This document shows positions 24,354 through 38,401 of a stretch of DNA of 64,000 nucleotides, in pieces. The DNA lies in the NCBI GenBank assembly GCA_030533445.1, contig CM060075.1, forward strand, positions 32,131,196 to 32,195,195. The letters are read 5' to 3'. Origin of the DNA: Cyprinodon diabolis. Lineage: Eukaryota > Chordata > Actinopteri > Cyprinodontiformes > Cyprinodontidae. Every line of letters begins with the position of its first letter. The first letter of the stretch is position 1. The notes beneath the pieces were generated by a model. The model was not told the origin of the DNA. It worked only from the letters and a program-made list of their open reading frames with translations, and did not search any database. Made by a program: the position numbers and the translations under genes.

Positions 24354-24933
24354 CATGAAATTGGCATGAACAAACAAACAGAGTGCTATCACTATGCTCT
24401 AGACTTATAGTCAACTGTTAACATATAATTGTGTAGGTTCCCCTAGTATGTAATAACACTGAATTGTTATTTGGAATAGCTATGAATTAGAGGTCTCCCT
24501 TGTATCTTCCATTGTATCTCTACGTAGTGGGTAGGATCCGATTCAAGTGACCAGAAGAATTTTCTCCCTGCTCTGACCTCTGGGTATTACACCCAACAGT
24601 TTTGTTAAACTCCGTGATACAGAATATTTATTCCAGGTCTACATTTTTTTGCTTTTTCATTATACTATTTATGAGTGAAAATGACTTTTACTTAAGTCTT
24701 TATAAATTGAAAGCTAAATCTTTCCACTATTTTGAAAAATTATTTGAGATAGGGCCAAGGATGAAGGAGGTCTTGTTGGTCTCTGTCTCCATCTCCCAAT
24801 ACGCTCTCACCTGTGTCCGACCTTTCAGACATTTTAACATCTTTTTCTGAATCCCACATTGTAGCATGGCATAGACAATTCACGTTTGCAGTTTGAAGAA
24901 CACCTGCTTGCTTCTAATGACTTCCTTTAGCTA

Positions 24934-25050
24934 ACCAATGAGTGTTTGCGTTATATGACTTATCCAATCACAGTGGTTTTCACTAGATGTGGATGGCGCC
25001 AATGATCTGAGTTGGATGGCGCACATCACCTGAAATAACTATTTATATAC
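24934..25050 (+). promoter_or_regulatory. CCAAT-CCAAT-CCAAT-TATA block in each monomer (example from unit 2)
   Basis: Three CCAAT boxes (24935, 24964, 24999) are followed about 40 bp later by tatttatatac (from 25040), all on the plus strand, in the order of a Pol II promoter. The block is repeated in many monomers and at 7800-7920 and 8560-8680. It probably derives from the hAT element. A plus-strand transcript from it would run antisense to the tRNA genes. No ORF follows; activity is untested. Confidence 0.35.
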
Positions 25051-25630
25051 ATTGAACCGAAGCCAATAGTAACGGGTAACGTTTGTTATAAAAGTGTAAG
25101 GAATTTTTGGTTGAGTAACAATGTAGGTATATTACAAGTTTGTGACAACATTTATAATAGTTAATGGTAAACCATTAGGCTCTAATGATTAGAGACTAGG
25201 TGTAATGAAAACAGGAGCTTTCTGAAACTTCCTAGGTTCACAATGAGTGTGTAAGTACTGCCATTGAGGGATTGCACATGCTATCCTTGCTGTGTACCTA
25301 ATACAAAGGGTTTGAGGCATATTTGTAACAATGGGTTAAATGACTTTTATTGTGGAATTATTGTTAGTGGCAGCCATCAAGTTAAAGCAAAAAAAAAAGT
25401 TCTACATATGTAAGAAACCATGAGTTCTATCATTTGCACAGAAGAATAGGAAACATTTTATTGCATGATATCCAACATCTGTGGTTCTGCTGCTATATTG
25501 CAACATTTATTATGTGGCACAATTTCACATGCAATCTCAGTCAAATAACCTTTGTTTCATTCACATTTAATGTTTACTATGAATCAGGAGTCACTATAAT
25601 GATCAGAGGAATGTACAGATATTAAAGTCA

Positions 25631-25702
25631 TGGAGATGCTGGGGATTGAACCCAGGACCTCATACATGCAAAGCATGCGCTCTACCACTGAGCTACATCC
25701 CC
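25631..25702 (-). tRNA. tRNA-Ala (TGC), unit 2 monomer c
   Basis: Complete body, anticodon TGC. The 3' flank reads tgactttaat, with three T only; the first long T run is about 240 bp downstream. Confidence 0.94.
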
Positions 25703-26720
25703 AATGAAATTGGAATGAACAAAATGCGAAAACGATAGAGTGCTATGACTATGCTCCGGTCTTATAGTCCACTTGAAAAATAGAATTGTGTAGGTTCCAC
25801 TGTAGTATGGAATAACACTGAATTCTTATTTGGAATAGCAATGAAGCATAGTTCTCCCTTGTATCTTCCATTGCATCTTTTCGTAGTGGGTATGATCCAA
25901 TCCAACTGATCAGAAGAATTTTCTCCCTGCTCTGACCTCTAGGTATTACACCCAACTGTTTTGTTAAACTCAGTAATACAGAATATTTATTGCAGGTGTC
26001 TGTTTTTTTTGCTTTTTCATTGTACTATTTATGAGTGAAAATTACTTTTGCTTAAGTCTGAAACAGAATAGACGATTCTCCTTTTTCATTAAAACGAGTC
26101 ATAAGCAGTGGTGTCAAAAGTACACACATTTGTTCCTTAAGTAGAAGTATAGATACTGCAGTTTAAAAGCACTCTGGTAAAAGTTGAAGTATCAACTTGA
26201 CCTCTTTACTCAAGTGAAATACATGTGCTCCAAAAAATACTCAAAGTTTAAAAGTATAAAGTAACCTTTAAAGACAAACAGTCAGATGCCTCTTTATAAA
26301 TTGAAAGCTACATTTTTCGACTATTTTGAAAAAGTCTTTGAGATAGGGCCAAGGATGAGGGAGGTCTTGTCGGTCTCTGTCTCCATCTCCCAATACGCTC
26401 TCACCTGTGTCCGACCTTTCAGACATTTCAACATCTTTTGATGATGTGGATGGCGCCAATGATCTGCAATGGTTGGCACACATGACGTGACATAAATATT
26501 TATAAACATTAAACCAAAGCCAAGAGTAACGAGTAACGTTTGTTTTAAAGGTGTAAGGCATTTTTGGTTGCGTAACAATGTAGGTATATTAGAGCATATT
26601 GAGGCATATTTGTAACAATGGGCGTCCATGGGTTAAATTACTTTTATTGTGCAATTATTGTTAGTGTCAGAGATCATGTTAAAGCATTAAGAAAGTTCTA
26701 CATATGCGAGAAACTATGGG

Positions 26721-27863
26721 TTGTCGGAAGGAGATGGAAGCCTAAACATTGAAGTGTATAGGAAACCTACTCACACAGACCAGTATCTTCTTTTTGACTC
26801 ACACCACCCACTGGAACACAAACTCTCAGTCATCAGAACCTTACAACACTGGGCAGAACATGTCCCTACTAAAACAGAAGGGAAGTACAAAGAACAGAAA
26901 CACATCAAAGATACTCTCCAAACCTGTGGATATCCAAACCGGGCATTTATCAAATCAGCAAGGAAATCCAAAAGACACGTAACAGAAGATAGCGATGAGA
27001 AAATTAAACGCAAAAACATCACAATCCCTTATGTTGCTGAAGTGTCTGAAAAGCTCAAGAGGAGTTTCTCCAAACACAAAATCCAAGTACAATTCAAGCC
27101 AAACAAAACCCTTAAACAGAGGCTAATGCATCCTAAAGATAAAACCCACAGACCGAATATGAGCGGAGTAGTATATGCTGTTCAGTGCTGCAAGGAATGC
27201 TCTGATCTTTGTATTGGAGAAACCAAACAACCTCTCCACAGACGCATGGCTCAACACAGAAGAGCGGCCTCCTCTGGACAAGACTCCGCAGTACATCTAC
27301 ACCTGGTGGACAAAGGACATTCTTTTGAGGACCAGAATGTTCACATTCTGGATAAAGAAAATATGTGGTTTGAGAGGAGCGTGAAGGAAGCCATCTATGT
27401 TAAGAGAGAAAAATAACTTTAAACAGAGGTGCTGGACTCAGATTCCAAAAACATACAATTCATTTATAGAGATAATCCCTTCCAGATATCACCACACCCC
27501 CCACCCCATCACAGAGGAACAAAGTACCAACCCGCTCCAGCCGGTGAACAATACCTCCTTAACGACTGACCCTTAACAATCATAGACAGGTTTCAGGTAT
27601 TACAGGAGACAATCCCCCCCTTTAACGACCAACCTTCAGAATCATAGACAGGTTTCAGATATTACAGGCTAACAATGGAGTCAAACGACCCACTCATCGG
27701 TTTCTATTTGCATGTTTCCGAGCAATACAATGCCTTGTCTATATAAGACTGAAACTCACTGCGGATCCAGACATTTGAATTGAGAAAGTTTCCTGGAGAG
27801 GTGGCAAAACGTCTTCAAATCTAGGAAACCAAGACAGTGGATTTTTTTTATTTTTACAGTATC
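26721..27863 (+). mobile_element. 5'-truncated Penelope-like retrotransposon, copy 3
   Basis: Remnant ORF to 27416. It has CCKEC where copies 1, 2, 7 and 8 have CSKEC, a change close to the zinc-binding cysteines and shared only with copies 4 and 5. The 3' UTR lacks the short attccag duplication of copies 1 and 2. Confidence 0.85.
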
Positions 27864-28055
27864 AGTTCTGTCACTTGCACACAAGAATAGGAAAGGTTTT
27901 ATTGCATGATAACCAACATTTGCAGTTCTGCTGCCAATTTGCAACATTTATTACATGACACAATTTATTTTACATGCCAATGTCAAATCACATTTTCTTC
28001 TTAATTCACATCATTTCTAATCAGGAGTCACTATAATGATCACATATTAAATTCA

Positions 28056-28127
28056 TGGAGATGCTGGGGATTGAACCCAGGACCTCATACATGCAAAGCA
28101 TGCGCTCTACCACTGAGCTACATCCCC
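28056..28127 (-). tRNA. tRNA-Ala (TGC), unit 3 monomer a
   Basis: Complete body identical to the unit 2 a gene; three-T 3' flank. Confidence 0.94.
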
Positions 28128-29418
28128 CATGTTAATATCTTCAATAAGATGTGTAAACGAAAGAGTGCTATCACTATGCTCTACTCTTATAGTCCACTGG
28201 AAATATGTAATTGTGTAGGTTCCCCTAGTATGGAATAACACTGAATTGTTATTTTCGAATAGCAATGAAACAGAGATCTACCTTGTATCTTCCATTTTAT
28301 CTCTTCGTAGTGGGTAAGATCCAATCCAAGTGACCAGAAGAATTTTCTCCCCGCTCTGAACTCTACTTATTACACCCAACTGTTTTGTCAAACTTAGTCA
28401 TACAGAATATTTATTCCAGGTGTACTTGTTTTTGCTTTTCCATTATACTATTTATGAGTGAAAAGTTCCAGTTTAGTGGGCGCTATGCACAATGGGACAC
28501 TGCAATGCGTGACTTTTGACGCAGGAAAACGAAAAGTACTTCCAGCTAGCTTTCTTTAGCAATTTACGTGAAACGAGCCTCTCCTTGCAGGCATTTGAAC
28601 CCAGGGGAAAGAGAATCGATTGATCTCATGCTCTGATTTTTAAACCCTGAATAATGTAGGGGTATTTCCTGTTGAGATTTCAGCCTTCTTGTCAGCTGAT
28701 TGGTCCATGCCTGAGCTAACTCTTCCTTTGGCTGGAATTTTCCAGAAGTCTCCAGAGAATTCTTTGTTCTCTTTGTGCAAAGGGAAGGGGGATGGTTTGA
28801 AATGGTTCATCAAATAGATTTGGCTCCATTGTGGAAATATATCGTAACACACCCAACAGTTAATATGAATTAAAAGCTCAATTTTGCAATGGTTTTGAAA
28901 AATTGTTTGAGATTGGTCCAAGGATGCGGGAGGTCTACGTCTCCATCTCCCAATACACTCTCGCCTGTCTACTAATTTTCAGACATTTCAACATCTTTTT
29001 CTGAATCCCACATTGTAGCATGGCATAGACAATTCACGTTTGCAGTTTGAAGAACGCTTGCTTCTGATGATACCTTTAACTATGAAAAAAGAAGCTTTCT
29101 AGGTTAAAACTAAGTGTGTAATTACTGCCATTCATACAAGGGGTTTGTTGCATATTTGTAACAATAGGCATCCATGGGTTAAATGACTTTTATTGTGCAA
29201 TTATTGTTAATGCCAGCTATCATGTTAAAGCATTAAGAAAGTTCTACATATGTATGAAACTATGAGTTCTGTCATTTGCATGGAAGAATAGGACACAATT
29301 TATTTTACATGCAATGTCAGTCAAATCACATTTGCATCTTAATTCACATTATTTCTAATGATTACTATGAATCAGGAGTCACTGCAATGATCAGATGCAT
29401 GTATGGATATTAAAATCA

Positions 29419-29490
29419 TGGAGATGCTGGGGATTGAACCCAGGACCTCATACATGCGAAGCATGCGCTCTACCACTGAGCTACATCCCC
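29419..29490 (-). tRNA. tRNA-Ala (CGC), unit 3 monomer b
   Basis: Complete body identical to the unit 2 b gene; TTTT terminator present. Confidence 0.95.
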
Positions 29491-30767
29491 CATGAAATTG
29501 GCATGAACAAACAAACAGAGTGCTATCACTATGCTCTAGACTTATAGTCAACTGTTAACATATAATTGTGTAGGTTCCCCTAGTATGTAATAACACTGAA
29601 TTGTTATTTGGAATAGCTATGAATTAGAGGTCTCCCTTGTATCTTCCATTGTATTTCTACGTAGTGGGTAGGATCCGATTCAAGTGACCAGAAGAATTTT
29701 CTCCCTGCTCTGACCTCTGGGTATTACACCCAACAGTTTTGTTAAACTCAGTGATACAGAATATTTATTCCAGGTCTACATTTTTTTGCTTTTTCATTAT
29801 ACTATTTATGAGTGAAAATGACTTTTACTTAAGTCTTTATAAATTGAAAGCTAAATCTTTCCACTATTTTGAAAAATTATTTGAGATAGGGCCAAGGATG
29901 AAGGAGGTCTTGTTGGTCTCTGTCTCCATCTCCCAATACGCTCTCACCTGTGTCCGACCTTTCAGACATTTTAACATCTTTTTCTGAATCCCACATTGTA
30001 GCATGGCATAGACAATTCACGTTTGCAGTTTGAAGAACACCTGCTTGCTTCTAATGACTTCCTTTAGTTAACCAATGAGTGTTTGCGTTATATGACTTAT
30101 CCAATCACAGTGGTTTTCACTAGATGTGGATGGCGCCAATGATCTGAGTTGGATGGCGCACATCACCTGAAATAACTATTTATATACATTGAACCGAAGC
30201 CAATAGTAACGGGTAACGTTTGTTATAAAAGTGTAAGGAATTTTTGGTTGAGTAACAATGTAGGTATATTACAAGTTTGTGACAACATTTATAATAGTTA
30301 ATGGTAAACCATTAGGCTCTAATGATTAGAGACTAGGTGTAATGAAAACAGGAGCTTTCTGAAACTTCCTAGGTTCACAATGAGTGTGTAAGTACTGCCA
30401 TTGAGGGATTGCACATGCTATCCTTGCTGTGTACCTAATACAAAGGGTTTGAGGCATATTTGTAACAATGGGTTAAATGACTTTTATTGTGGAATTATTG
30501 TTAGTGGCAGCCATCAAGTTAAAGCAAAAAAAAAAGTTCTACATATGTAAGAAACCATGAGTTCTATCATTTGCACAGAAGAATAGGAAACATTTTATTG
30601 CATGATATCCAACATCTGTGGTTCTGCTGCTATATTGCAACATTTATTATGTGGCACAATTTCACATGCAATCTCAGTCAAATAACCTTTGTTTCATTCA
30701 CATTTAATGTTTACTATGAATCAGGAGTCACTATAATGATCAGAGGAATGTACAGATATTAAAGTCA

Positions 30768-30839
30768 TGGAGATGCTGGGGATTGAACCCAGGACCTCAT
30801 ACATGCAAAGCATGCGCTCTACCACTGAGCTACATCCCC
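30768..30839 (-). tRNA. tRNA-Ala (TGC), unit 3 monomer c
   Basis: Complete body identical to the unit 2 c gene; three-T 3' flank. Confidence 0.94.
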
Positions 30840-31857
30840 AATGAAATTGGAATGAACAAAATGCGAAAACGATAGAGTGCTATGACTATGCTCCGGTCTT
30901 ATAGTCCACTTGAAAAATAGAATTGTGTAGGTTCCACTGTAGTATGGAATAACACTGAATTCTTATTTGGAATAGCAATGAAGCATAGTTCTCCCTTGTA
31001 TCTTCCATTGCATCTTTTCGTAGTGGGTATGATCCAATCCAACTGATCAGAAGAATTTTCTCCCTGCTCTGACCTCTAGGTATTACACCCAACTGTTTTG
31101 TTAAACTCAGTAATACAGAATATTTATTGCAGGTGTCTGTTTTTTTTGCTTTTTCATTGTACTATTTATGAGTGAAAATTACTTTTGCTTAAGTCTGAAA
31201 CAGAATAGACGATTCTCCTTTTTCATTAAAACGAGTCATAAGCAGTGGTGTCAAAAGTACACACATTTGTTCCTTAAGTAGAAGTATAGATACTGCAGTT
31301 TAAAAGCACTCTGGTAAAAGTTGAAGTATCAACTTGACCTCTTTACTCAAGTGAAATACATGTGCTCCAAAAAATACTCAAAGTTTAAAAGTATAAAGTA
31401 ACCTTTAAAGACAAACAGTCAGATGCCTCTTTATAAATTGAAAGCTACATTTTTCGACTATTTTGAAAAAGTCTTTGAGATAGGGCCAAGGATGAGGGAG
31501 GTCTTGTCGGTCTCTGTCTCCATCTCCCAATACGCTCTCACCTGTGTCCGACCTTTCAGACATTTCAACATCTTTTGATGATGTGGATGGCGCCAATGAT
31601 CTGCAATGGTTGGCACACATGACGTGACATAAATATTTATAAACATTAAACCAAAGCCAAGAGTAACGAGTAACGTTTGTTTTAAAGGTGTAAGGCATTT
31701 TTGGTTGCGTAACAATGTAGGTATATTAGAGCATATTGAGGCATATTTGTAACAATGGGCGTCCATGGGTTAAATTACTTTTATTGTGCAATTATTGTTA
31801 GTGTCAGAGATCATGTTAAAGCATTAAGAAAGTTCTACATATGCGAGAAACTATGGG

Positions 31858-33000
31858 TTGTCGGAAGGAGATGGAAGCCTAAACATTGAAGTGTATAGGA
31901 AACCTACTCACACAGACCAGTATCTTCTTTTTGACTCACACCACCCACTGGAACACAAACTCTCAGTCATCAGAACCTTACAACACTGGGCAGAACATGT
32001 CCCTACTAAAACAGAAGGGAAGTACAAAGAACAGAAACACATCAAAGATACTCTCCAAACCTGTGGATATCCAAACCGGGCATTTATCAAATCAGCAAGG
32101 AAATCCAAAAGACACGTAACAGAAGATAGCGATGAGAAAATTAAACGCAAAAACATCACAATCCCTTATGTTGCTGAAGTGTCTGAAAAGCTCAAGAGGA
32201 GTTTCTCCAAACACAAAATCCAAGTACAATTCAAGCCAAACAAAACCCTTAAACAGAGGCTAATGCATCCTAAAGATAAAACCCACAGACCGAATATGAG
32301 CGGAGTAGTATATGCTGTTCAGTGCTGCAAGGAATGCTCTGATCTTTGTATTGGAGAAACCAAACAACCTCTCCACAGACGCATGGCTCAACACAGAAGA
32401 GCGGCCTCCTCTGGACAAGACTCCGCAGTACATCTACACCTGGTGGACAAAGGACATTCTTTTGAGGACCAGAATGTTCACATTCTGGATAAAGAAAATA
32501 TGTGGTTTGAGAGGAGCGTGAAGGAAGCCATCTATGTTAAGAGAGAAAAATAACTTTAAACAGAGGTGCTGGACTCAGATTCCAAAAACATACAATTCAT
32601 TTATAGAGATAATCCCTTCCAGATATCACCACACCCCCCACCCCATCACAGAGGAACAAAGTACCAACCCGCTCCAGCCGGTGAACAATACCTCCTTAAC
32701 GACTGACCCTTAACAATCATAGACAGGTTTCAGGTATTACAGGAGACAATCCCCCCCTTTAACGACCAACCTTCAGAATCATAGACAGGTTTCAGATATT
32801 ACAGGCTAACAATGGAGTCAAACGACCCACTCATCGGTTTCTATTTGCATGTTTCCGAGCAATACAATGCCTTGTCTATATAAGACTGAAACTCACTGCG
32901 GATCCAGACATTTGAATTGAGAAAGTTTCCTGGAGAGGTGGCAAAACGTCTTCAAATCTAGGAAACCAAGACAGTGGATTTTTTTTATTTTTACAGTATC
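31858..33000 (+). mobile_element. 5'-truncated Penelope-like retrotransposon, copy 4
   Basis: Remnant ORF to 32553, with the same translation as copy 3. Confidence 0.85.
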
Positions 33001-33192
33001 AGTTCTGTCACTTGCACACAAGAATAGGAAAGGTTTTATTGCATGATAACCAACATTTGCAGTTCTGCTGCCAATTTGCAACATTTATTACATGACACAA
33101 TTTATTTTACATGCCAATGTCAAATCACATTTTCTTCTTAATTCACATCATTTCTAATCAGGAGTCACTATAATGATCACATATTAAATTCA

Positions 33193-33264
33193 TGGAGATG
33201 CTGGGGATTGAACCCAGGACCTCATACATGCAAAGCATGCGCTCTACCACTGAGCTACATCCCC
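33193..33264 (-). tRNA. tRNA-Ala (TGC), unit 4 monomer a
   Basis: Complete body with anticodon TGC; three-T 3' flank. Confidence 0.94.
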
Positions 33265-34555
33265 CATGTTAATATCTTCAATAAGATGTGTAAACGAAAG
33301 AGTGCTATCACTATGCTCTACTCTTATAGTCCACTGGAAATATGTAATTGTGTAGGTTCCCCTAGTATGGAATAACACTGAATTGTTATTTTCGAATAGC
33401 AATGAAACAGAGATCTACCTTGTATCTTCCATTTTATCTCTTCGTAGTGGGTAAGATCCAATCCAAGTGACCAGAAGAATTTTCTCCCCGCTCTGAACTC
33501 TACTTATTACACCCAACTGTTTTGTCAAACTTAGTCATACAGAATATTTATTCCAGGTGTACTTGTTTTTGCTTTTCCATTATACTATTTATGAGTGAAA
33601 AGTTCCAGTTTAGTGGGCGCTATGCACAATGGGACACTGCAATGCGTGACTTTTGACGCAGGAAAACGAAAAGTACTTCCAGCTAGCTTTCTTTAGCAAT
33701 TTACGTGAAACGAGCCTCTCCTTGCAGGCATTTGAACCCAGGGGAAAGAGAATCGATTGATCTCATGCTCTGATTTTTAAACCCTGAATAATGTAGGGGT
33801 ATTTCCTGTTGAGATTTCAGCCTTCTTGTCAGCTGATTGGTCCATGCCTGAGCTAACTCTTCCTTTGGCTGGAATTTTCCAGAAGTCTCCAGAGAATTCT
33901 TTGTTCTCTTTGTGCAAAGGGAAGGGGGATGGTTTGAAATGGTTCATCAAATAGATTTGGCTCCATTGTGGAAATATATCGTAACACACCCAACAGTTAA
34001 TATGAATTAAAAGCTCAATTTTGCAATGGTTTTGAAAAATTGTTTGAGATTGGTCCAAGGATGCGGGAGGTCTACGTCTCCATCTCCCAATACACTCTCG
34101 CCTGTCTACTAATTTTCAGACATTTCAACATCTTTTTCTGAATCCCACATTGTAGCATGGCATAGACAATTCACGTTTGCAGTTTGAAGAACGCTTGCTT
34201 CTGATGATACCTTTAACTATGAAAAAAGAAGCTTTCTAGGTTAAAACTAAGTGTGTAATTACTGCCATTCATACAAGGGGTTTGTTGCATATTTGTAACA
34301 ATAGGCATCCATGGGTTAAATGACTTTTATTGTGCAATTATTGTTAATGCCAGCTATCATGTTAAAGCATTAAGAAAGTTCTACATATGTATGAAACTAT
34401 GAGTTCTGTCATTTGCATGGAAGAATAGGACACAATTTATTTTACATGCAATGTCAGTCAAATCACATTTGCATCTTAATTCACATTATTTCTAATGATT
34501 ACTATGAATCAGGAGTCACTGCAATGATCAGATGCATGTATGGATATTAAAATCA

Positions 34556-34627
34556 TGGAGATGCTGGGGATTGAACCCAGGACCTCATACATGCGAAGCA
34601 TGCGCTCTACCACTGAGCTACATCCCC
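34556..34627 (-). tRNA. tRNA-Ala (CGC), unit 4 monomer b
   Basis: Complete body with anticodon CGC; TTTT terminator present. Confidence 0.95.
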
Positions 34628-35904
34628 CATGAAATTGGCATGAACAAACAAACAGAGTGCTATCACTATGCTCTAGACTTATAGTCAACTGTTAACATAT
34701 AATTGTGTAGGTTCCCCTAGTATGTAATAACACTGAATTGTTATTTGGAATAGCTATGAATTAGAGGTCTCCCTTGTATCTTCCATTGTATTTCTACGTA
34801 GTGGGTAGGATCCGATTCAAGTGACCAGAAGAATTTTCTCCCTGCTCTGACCTCTGGGTATTACACCCAACAGTTTTGTTAAACTCAGTGATACAGAATA
34901 TTTATTCCAGGTCTACATTTTTTTGCTTTTTCATTATACTATTTATGAGTGAAAATGACTTTTACTTAAGTCTTTATAAATTGAAAGCTAAATCTTTCCA
35001 CTATTTTGAAAAATTATTTGAGATAGGGCCAAGGATGAAGGAGGTCTTGTTGGTCTCTGTCTCCATCTCCCAATACGCTCTCACCTGTGTCCGACCTTTC
35101 AGACATTTTAACATCTTTTTCTGAATCCCACATTGTAGCATGGCATAGACAATTCACGTTTGCAGTTTGAAGAACACCTGCTTGCTTCTAATGACTTCCT
35201 TTAGTTAACCAATGAGTGTTTGCGTTATATGACTTATCCAATCACAGTGGTTTTCACTAGATGTGGATGGCGCCAATGATCTGAGTTGGATGGCGCACAT
35301 CACCTGAAATAACTATTTATATACATTGAACCGAAGCCAATAGTAACGGGTAACGTTTGTTATAAAAGTGTAAGGAATTTTTGGTTGAGTAACAATGTAG
35401 GTATATTACAAGTTTGTGACAACATTTATAATAGTTAATGGTAAACCATTAGGCTCTAATGATTAGAGACTAGGTGTAATGAAAACAGGAGCTTTCTGAA
35501 ACTTCCTAGGTTCACAATGAGTGTGTAAGTACTGCCATTGAGGGATTGCACATGCTATCCTTGCTGTGTACCTAATACAAAGGGTTTGAGGCATATTTGT
35601 AACAATGGGTTAAATGACTTTTATTGTGGAATTATTGTTAGTGGCAGCCATCAAGTTAAAGCAAAAAAAAAAGTTCTACATATGTAAGAAACCATGAGTT
35701 CTATCATTTGCACAGAAGAATAGGAAACATTTTATTGCATGATATCCAACATCTGTGGTTCTGCTGCTATATTGCAACATTTATTATGTGGCACAATTTC
35801 ACATGCAATCTCAGTCAAATAACCTTTGTTTCATTCACATTTAATGTTTACTATGAATCAGGAGTCACTATAATGATCAGAGGAATGTACAGATATTAAA
35901 GTCA

Positions 35905-35976
35905 TGGAGATGCTGGGGATTGAACCCAGGACCTCATACATGCAAAGCATGCGCTCTACCACTGAGCTACATCCCC
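35905..35976 (-). tRNA. tRNA-Ala (TGC), unit 4 monomer c
   Basis: Complete body with anticodon TGC; three-T 3' flank. Confidence 0.94.
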
Positions 35977-36994
35977 AATGAAATTGGAATGAACAAAATG
36001 CGAAAACGATAGAGTGCTATGACTATGCTCCGGTCTTATAGTCCACTTGAAAAATAGAATTGTGTAGGTTCCACTGTAGTATGGAATAACACTGAATTCT
36101 TATTTGGAATAGCAATGAAGCATAGTTCTCCCTTGTATCTTCCATTGCATCTTTTCGTAGTGGGTATGATCCAATCCAACTGATCAGAAGAATTTTCTCC
36201 CTGCTCTGACCTCTAGGTATTACACCCAACTGTTTTGTTAAACTCAGTAATACAGAATATTTATTGCAGGTGTCTGTTTTTTTTGCTTTTTCATTGTACT
36301 ATTTATGAGTGAAAATTACTTTTGCTTAAGTCTGAAACAGAATAGACGATTCTCCTTTTTCATTAAAACGAGTCATAAGCAGTGGTGTCAAAAGTACACA
36401 CATTTGTTCCTTAAGTAGAAGTATAGATACTGCAGTTTAAAAGCACTCTGGTAAAAGTTGAAGTATCAACTTGACCTCTTTACTCAAGTGAAATACATGT
36501 GCTCCAAAAAATACTCAAAGTTTAAAAGTATAAAGTAACCTTTAAAGACAAACAGTCAGATGCCTCTTTATAAATTGAAAGCTACATTTTTCGACTATTT
36601 TGAAAAAGTCTTTGAGATAGGGCCAAGGATGAGGGAGGTCTTGTCGGTCTCTGTCTCCATCTCCCAATACGCTCTCACCTGTGTCCGACCTTTCAGACAT
36701 TTCAACATCTTTTGATGATGTGGATGGCGCCAATGATCTGCAATGGTTGGCACACATGACGTGACATAAATATTTATAAACATTAAACCAAAGCCAAGAG
36801 TAACGAGTAACGTTTGTTTTAAAGGTGTAAGGCATTTTTGGTTGCGTAACAATGTAGGTATATTAGAGCATATTGAGGCATATTTGTAACAATGGGCGTC
36901 CATGGGTTAAATTACTTTTATTGTGCAATTATTGTTAGTGTCAGAGATCATGTTAAAGCATTAAGAAAGTTCTACATATGCGAGAAACTATGGG

Positions 36995-38137
36995 TTGTCG
37001 GAAGGAGATGGAAGCCTAAACATTGAAGTGTATAGGAAACCTACTCACACAGACCAGTATCTTCTTTTTGACTCACACCACCCACTGGAACACAAACTCT
37101 CAGTCATCAGAACCTTACAACACTGGGCAGAACATGTCCCTACTAAAACAGAAGGGAAGTACAAAGAACAGAAACACATCAAAGATACTCTCCAAACCTG
37201 TGGATATCCAAACCGGGCATTTATCAAATCAGCAAGGAAATCCAAAAGACACGTAACAGAAGATAGCGATGAGAAAATTAAACGCAAAAACATCACAATC
37301 CCTTATGTTGCTGAAGTGTCTGAAAAGCTCAAGAGGAGTTTCTCCAAACACAAAATCCAAGTACAATTCAAGCCAAACAAAACCCTTAAACAGAGGCTAA
37401 TGCATCCTAAAGATAAAACCCACAGACCGAATATGAGCGGAGTAGTATATGCTGTTCAGTGCTGCAAGGAATGCTCTGATCTTTGTATTGGAGAAACCAA
37501 ACAACCTCTCCACAGACGCATGGCTCAACACAGAAGAGCGGCCTCCTCTGGACAAGACTCCGCAGTACATCTACACCTGGTGGACAAAGGACATTCTTTT
37601 GAGGACCAGAATGTTCACATTCTGGATAAAGAAAATATGTGGTTTGAGAGGAGCGTGAAGGAAGCCATCTATGTTAAGAGAGAAAAATAACTTTAAACAG
37701 AGGTGCTGGACTCAGATTCCAAAAACATACAATTCATTTATAGAGATAATCCCTTCCAGATATCACCACACCCCCCACCCCATCACAGAGGAACAAAGTA
37801 CCAACCCGCTCCAGCCGGTGAACAATACCTCCTTAACGACTGACCCTTAACAATCATAGACAGGTTTCAGGTATTACAGGAGACAATCCCCCCCTTTAAC
37901 GACCAACCTTCAGAATCATAGACAGGTTTCAGATATTACAGGCTAACAATGGAGTCAAACGACCCACTCATCGGTTTCTATTTGCATGTTTCCAAGCAAT
38001 ACAATGCCTTGTCTATATAAGACTGAAACTCACTGCGGATCCAGACATTTGAATTGAGAAAGTTTCCTGGAGAGGTGGCAAAACGTCTTCAAATCTAGGA
38101 AACCAAGACAGTGGATTTTTTTTATTTTTACAGTATC
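36995..38137 (+). mobile_element. 5'-truncated Penelope-like retrotransposon, copy 5
   Basis: Remnant ORF to 37690 with the same translation as copies 3 and 4. One 3' UTR variant (tttccaagcaat near 37990) is shared with copy 1 instead of the tttccgagcaat of the others. Confidence 0.85.
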
Positions 38138-38329
38138 AGTTCTGTCACTTGCACACAAGAATAGGAAAGGTTTTATTGCATGATAACCAACATTTGCAGT
38201 TCTGCTGCCAATTTGCAACATTTATTACATGACACAATTTATTTTACATGCCAATGTCAAATCACATTTTCTTCTTAATTCACATCATTTCTAATCAGGA
38301 GTCACTATAATGATCACATATTAAATTCA

Positions 38330-38401
38330 TGGAGATGCTGGGGATTGAACCCAGGACCTCATACATGCAAAGCATGCGCTCTACCACTGAGCTACATCCC
38401 C
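38330..38401 (-). tRNA. tRNA-Ala (TGC), unit 5 monomer a
   Basis: Complete body with anticodon TGC; three-T 3' flank. Confidence 0.94.

Larger units (their letters stand above)
20962..26105. repeat. Higher-order repeat unit 2 (5144 bp)
   Basis: Complete unit with three tRNA-Ala genes and an uninterrupted Penelope-like ORF remnant. Spacing between tRNA genes is 1363 bp (a-b) and 1349 bp (b-c), with 2425 bp to the next a because of the retrotransposon insert. This shows an underlying monomer of about 1.35 kb. The small length difference from units 3-5 includes an extra attccag repeat downstream of the retrotransposon ORF. Confidence 0.93.
26106..31242. repeat. Higher-order repeat unit 3 (5137 bp)
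   Basis: Complete unit, with the same length as units 4, 5 and 8 and identical predicted translations to unit 4. It shares private variants with units 4 and 5, such as KDTLQ and CCKEC in the retrotransposon remnant. Confidence 0.95.
31243..36379. repeat. Higher-order repeat unit 4 (5137 bp)
   Basis: Complete unit. I saw no difference from unit 3 in the stretches compared by eye, and every ORF translation is the same. This is either a very recent duplication or ongoing homogenisation. Confidence 0.95.
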
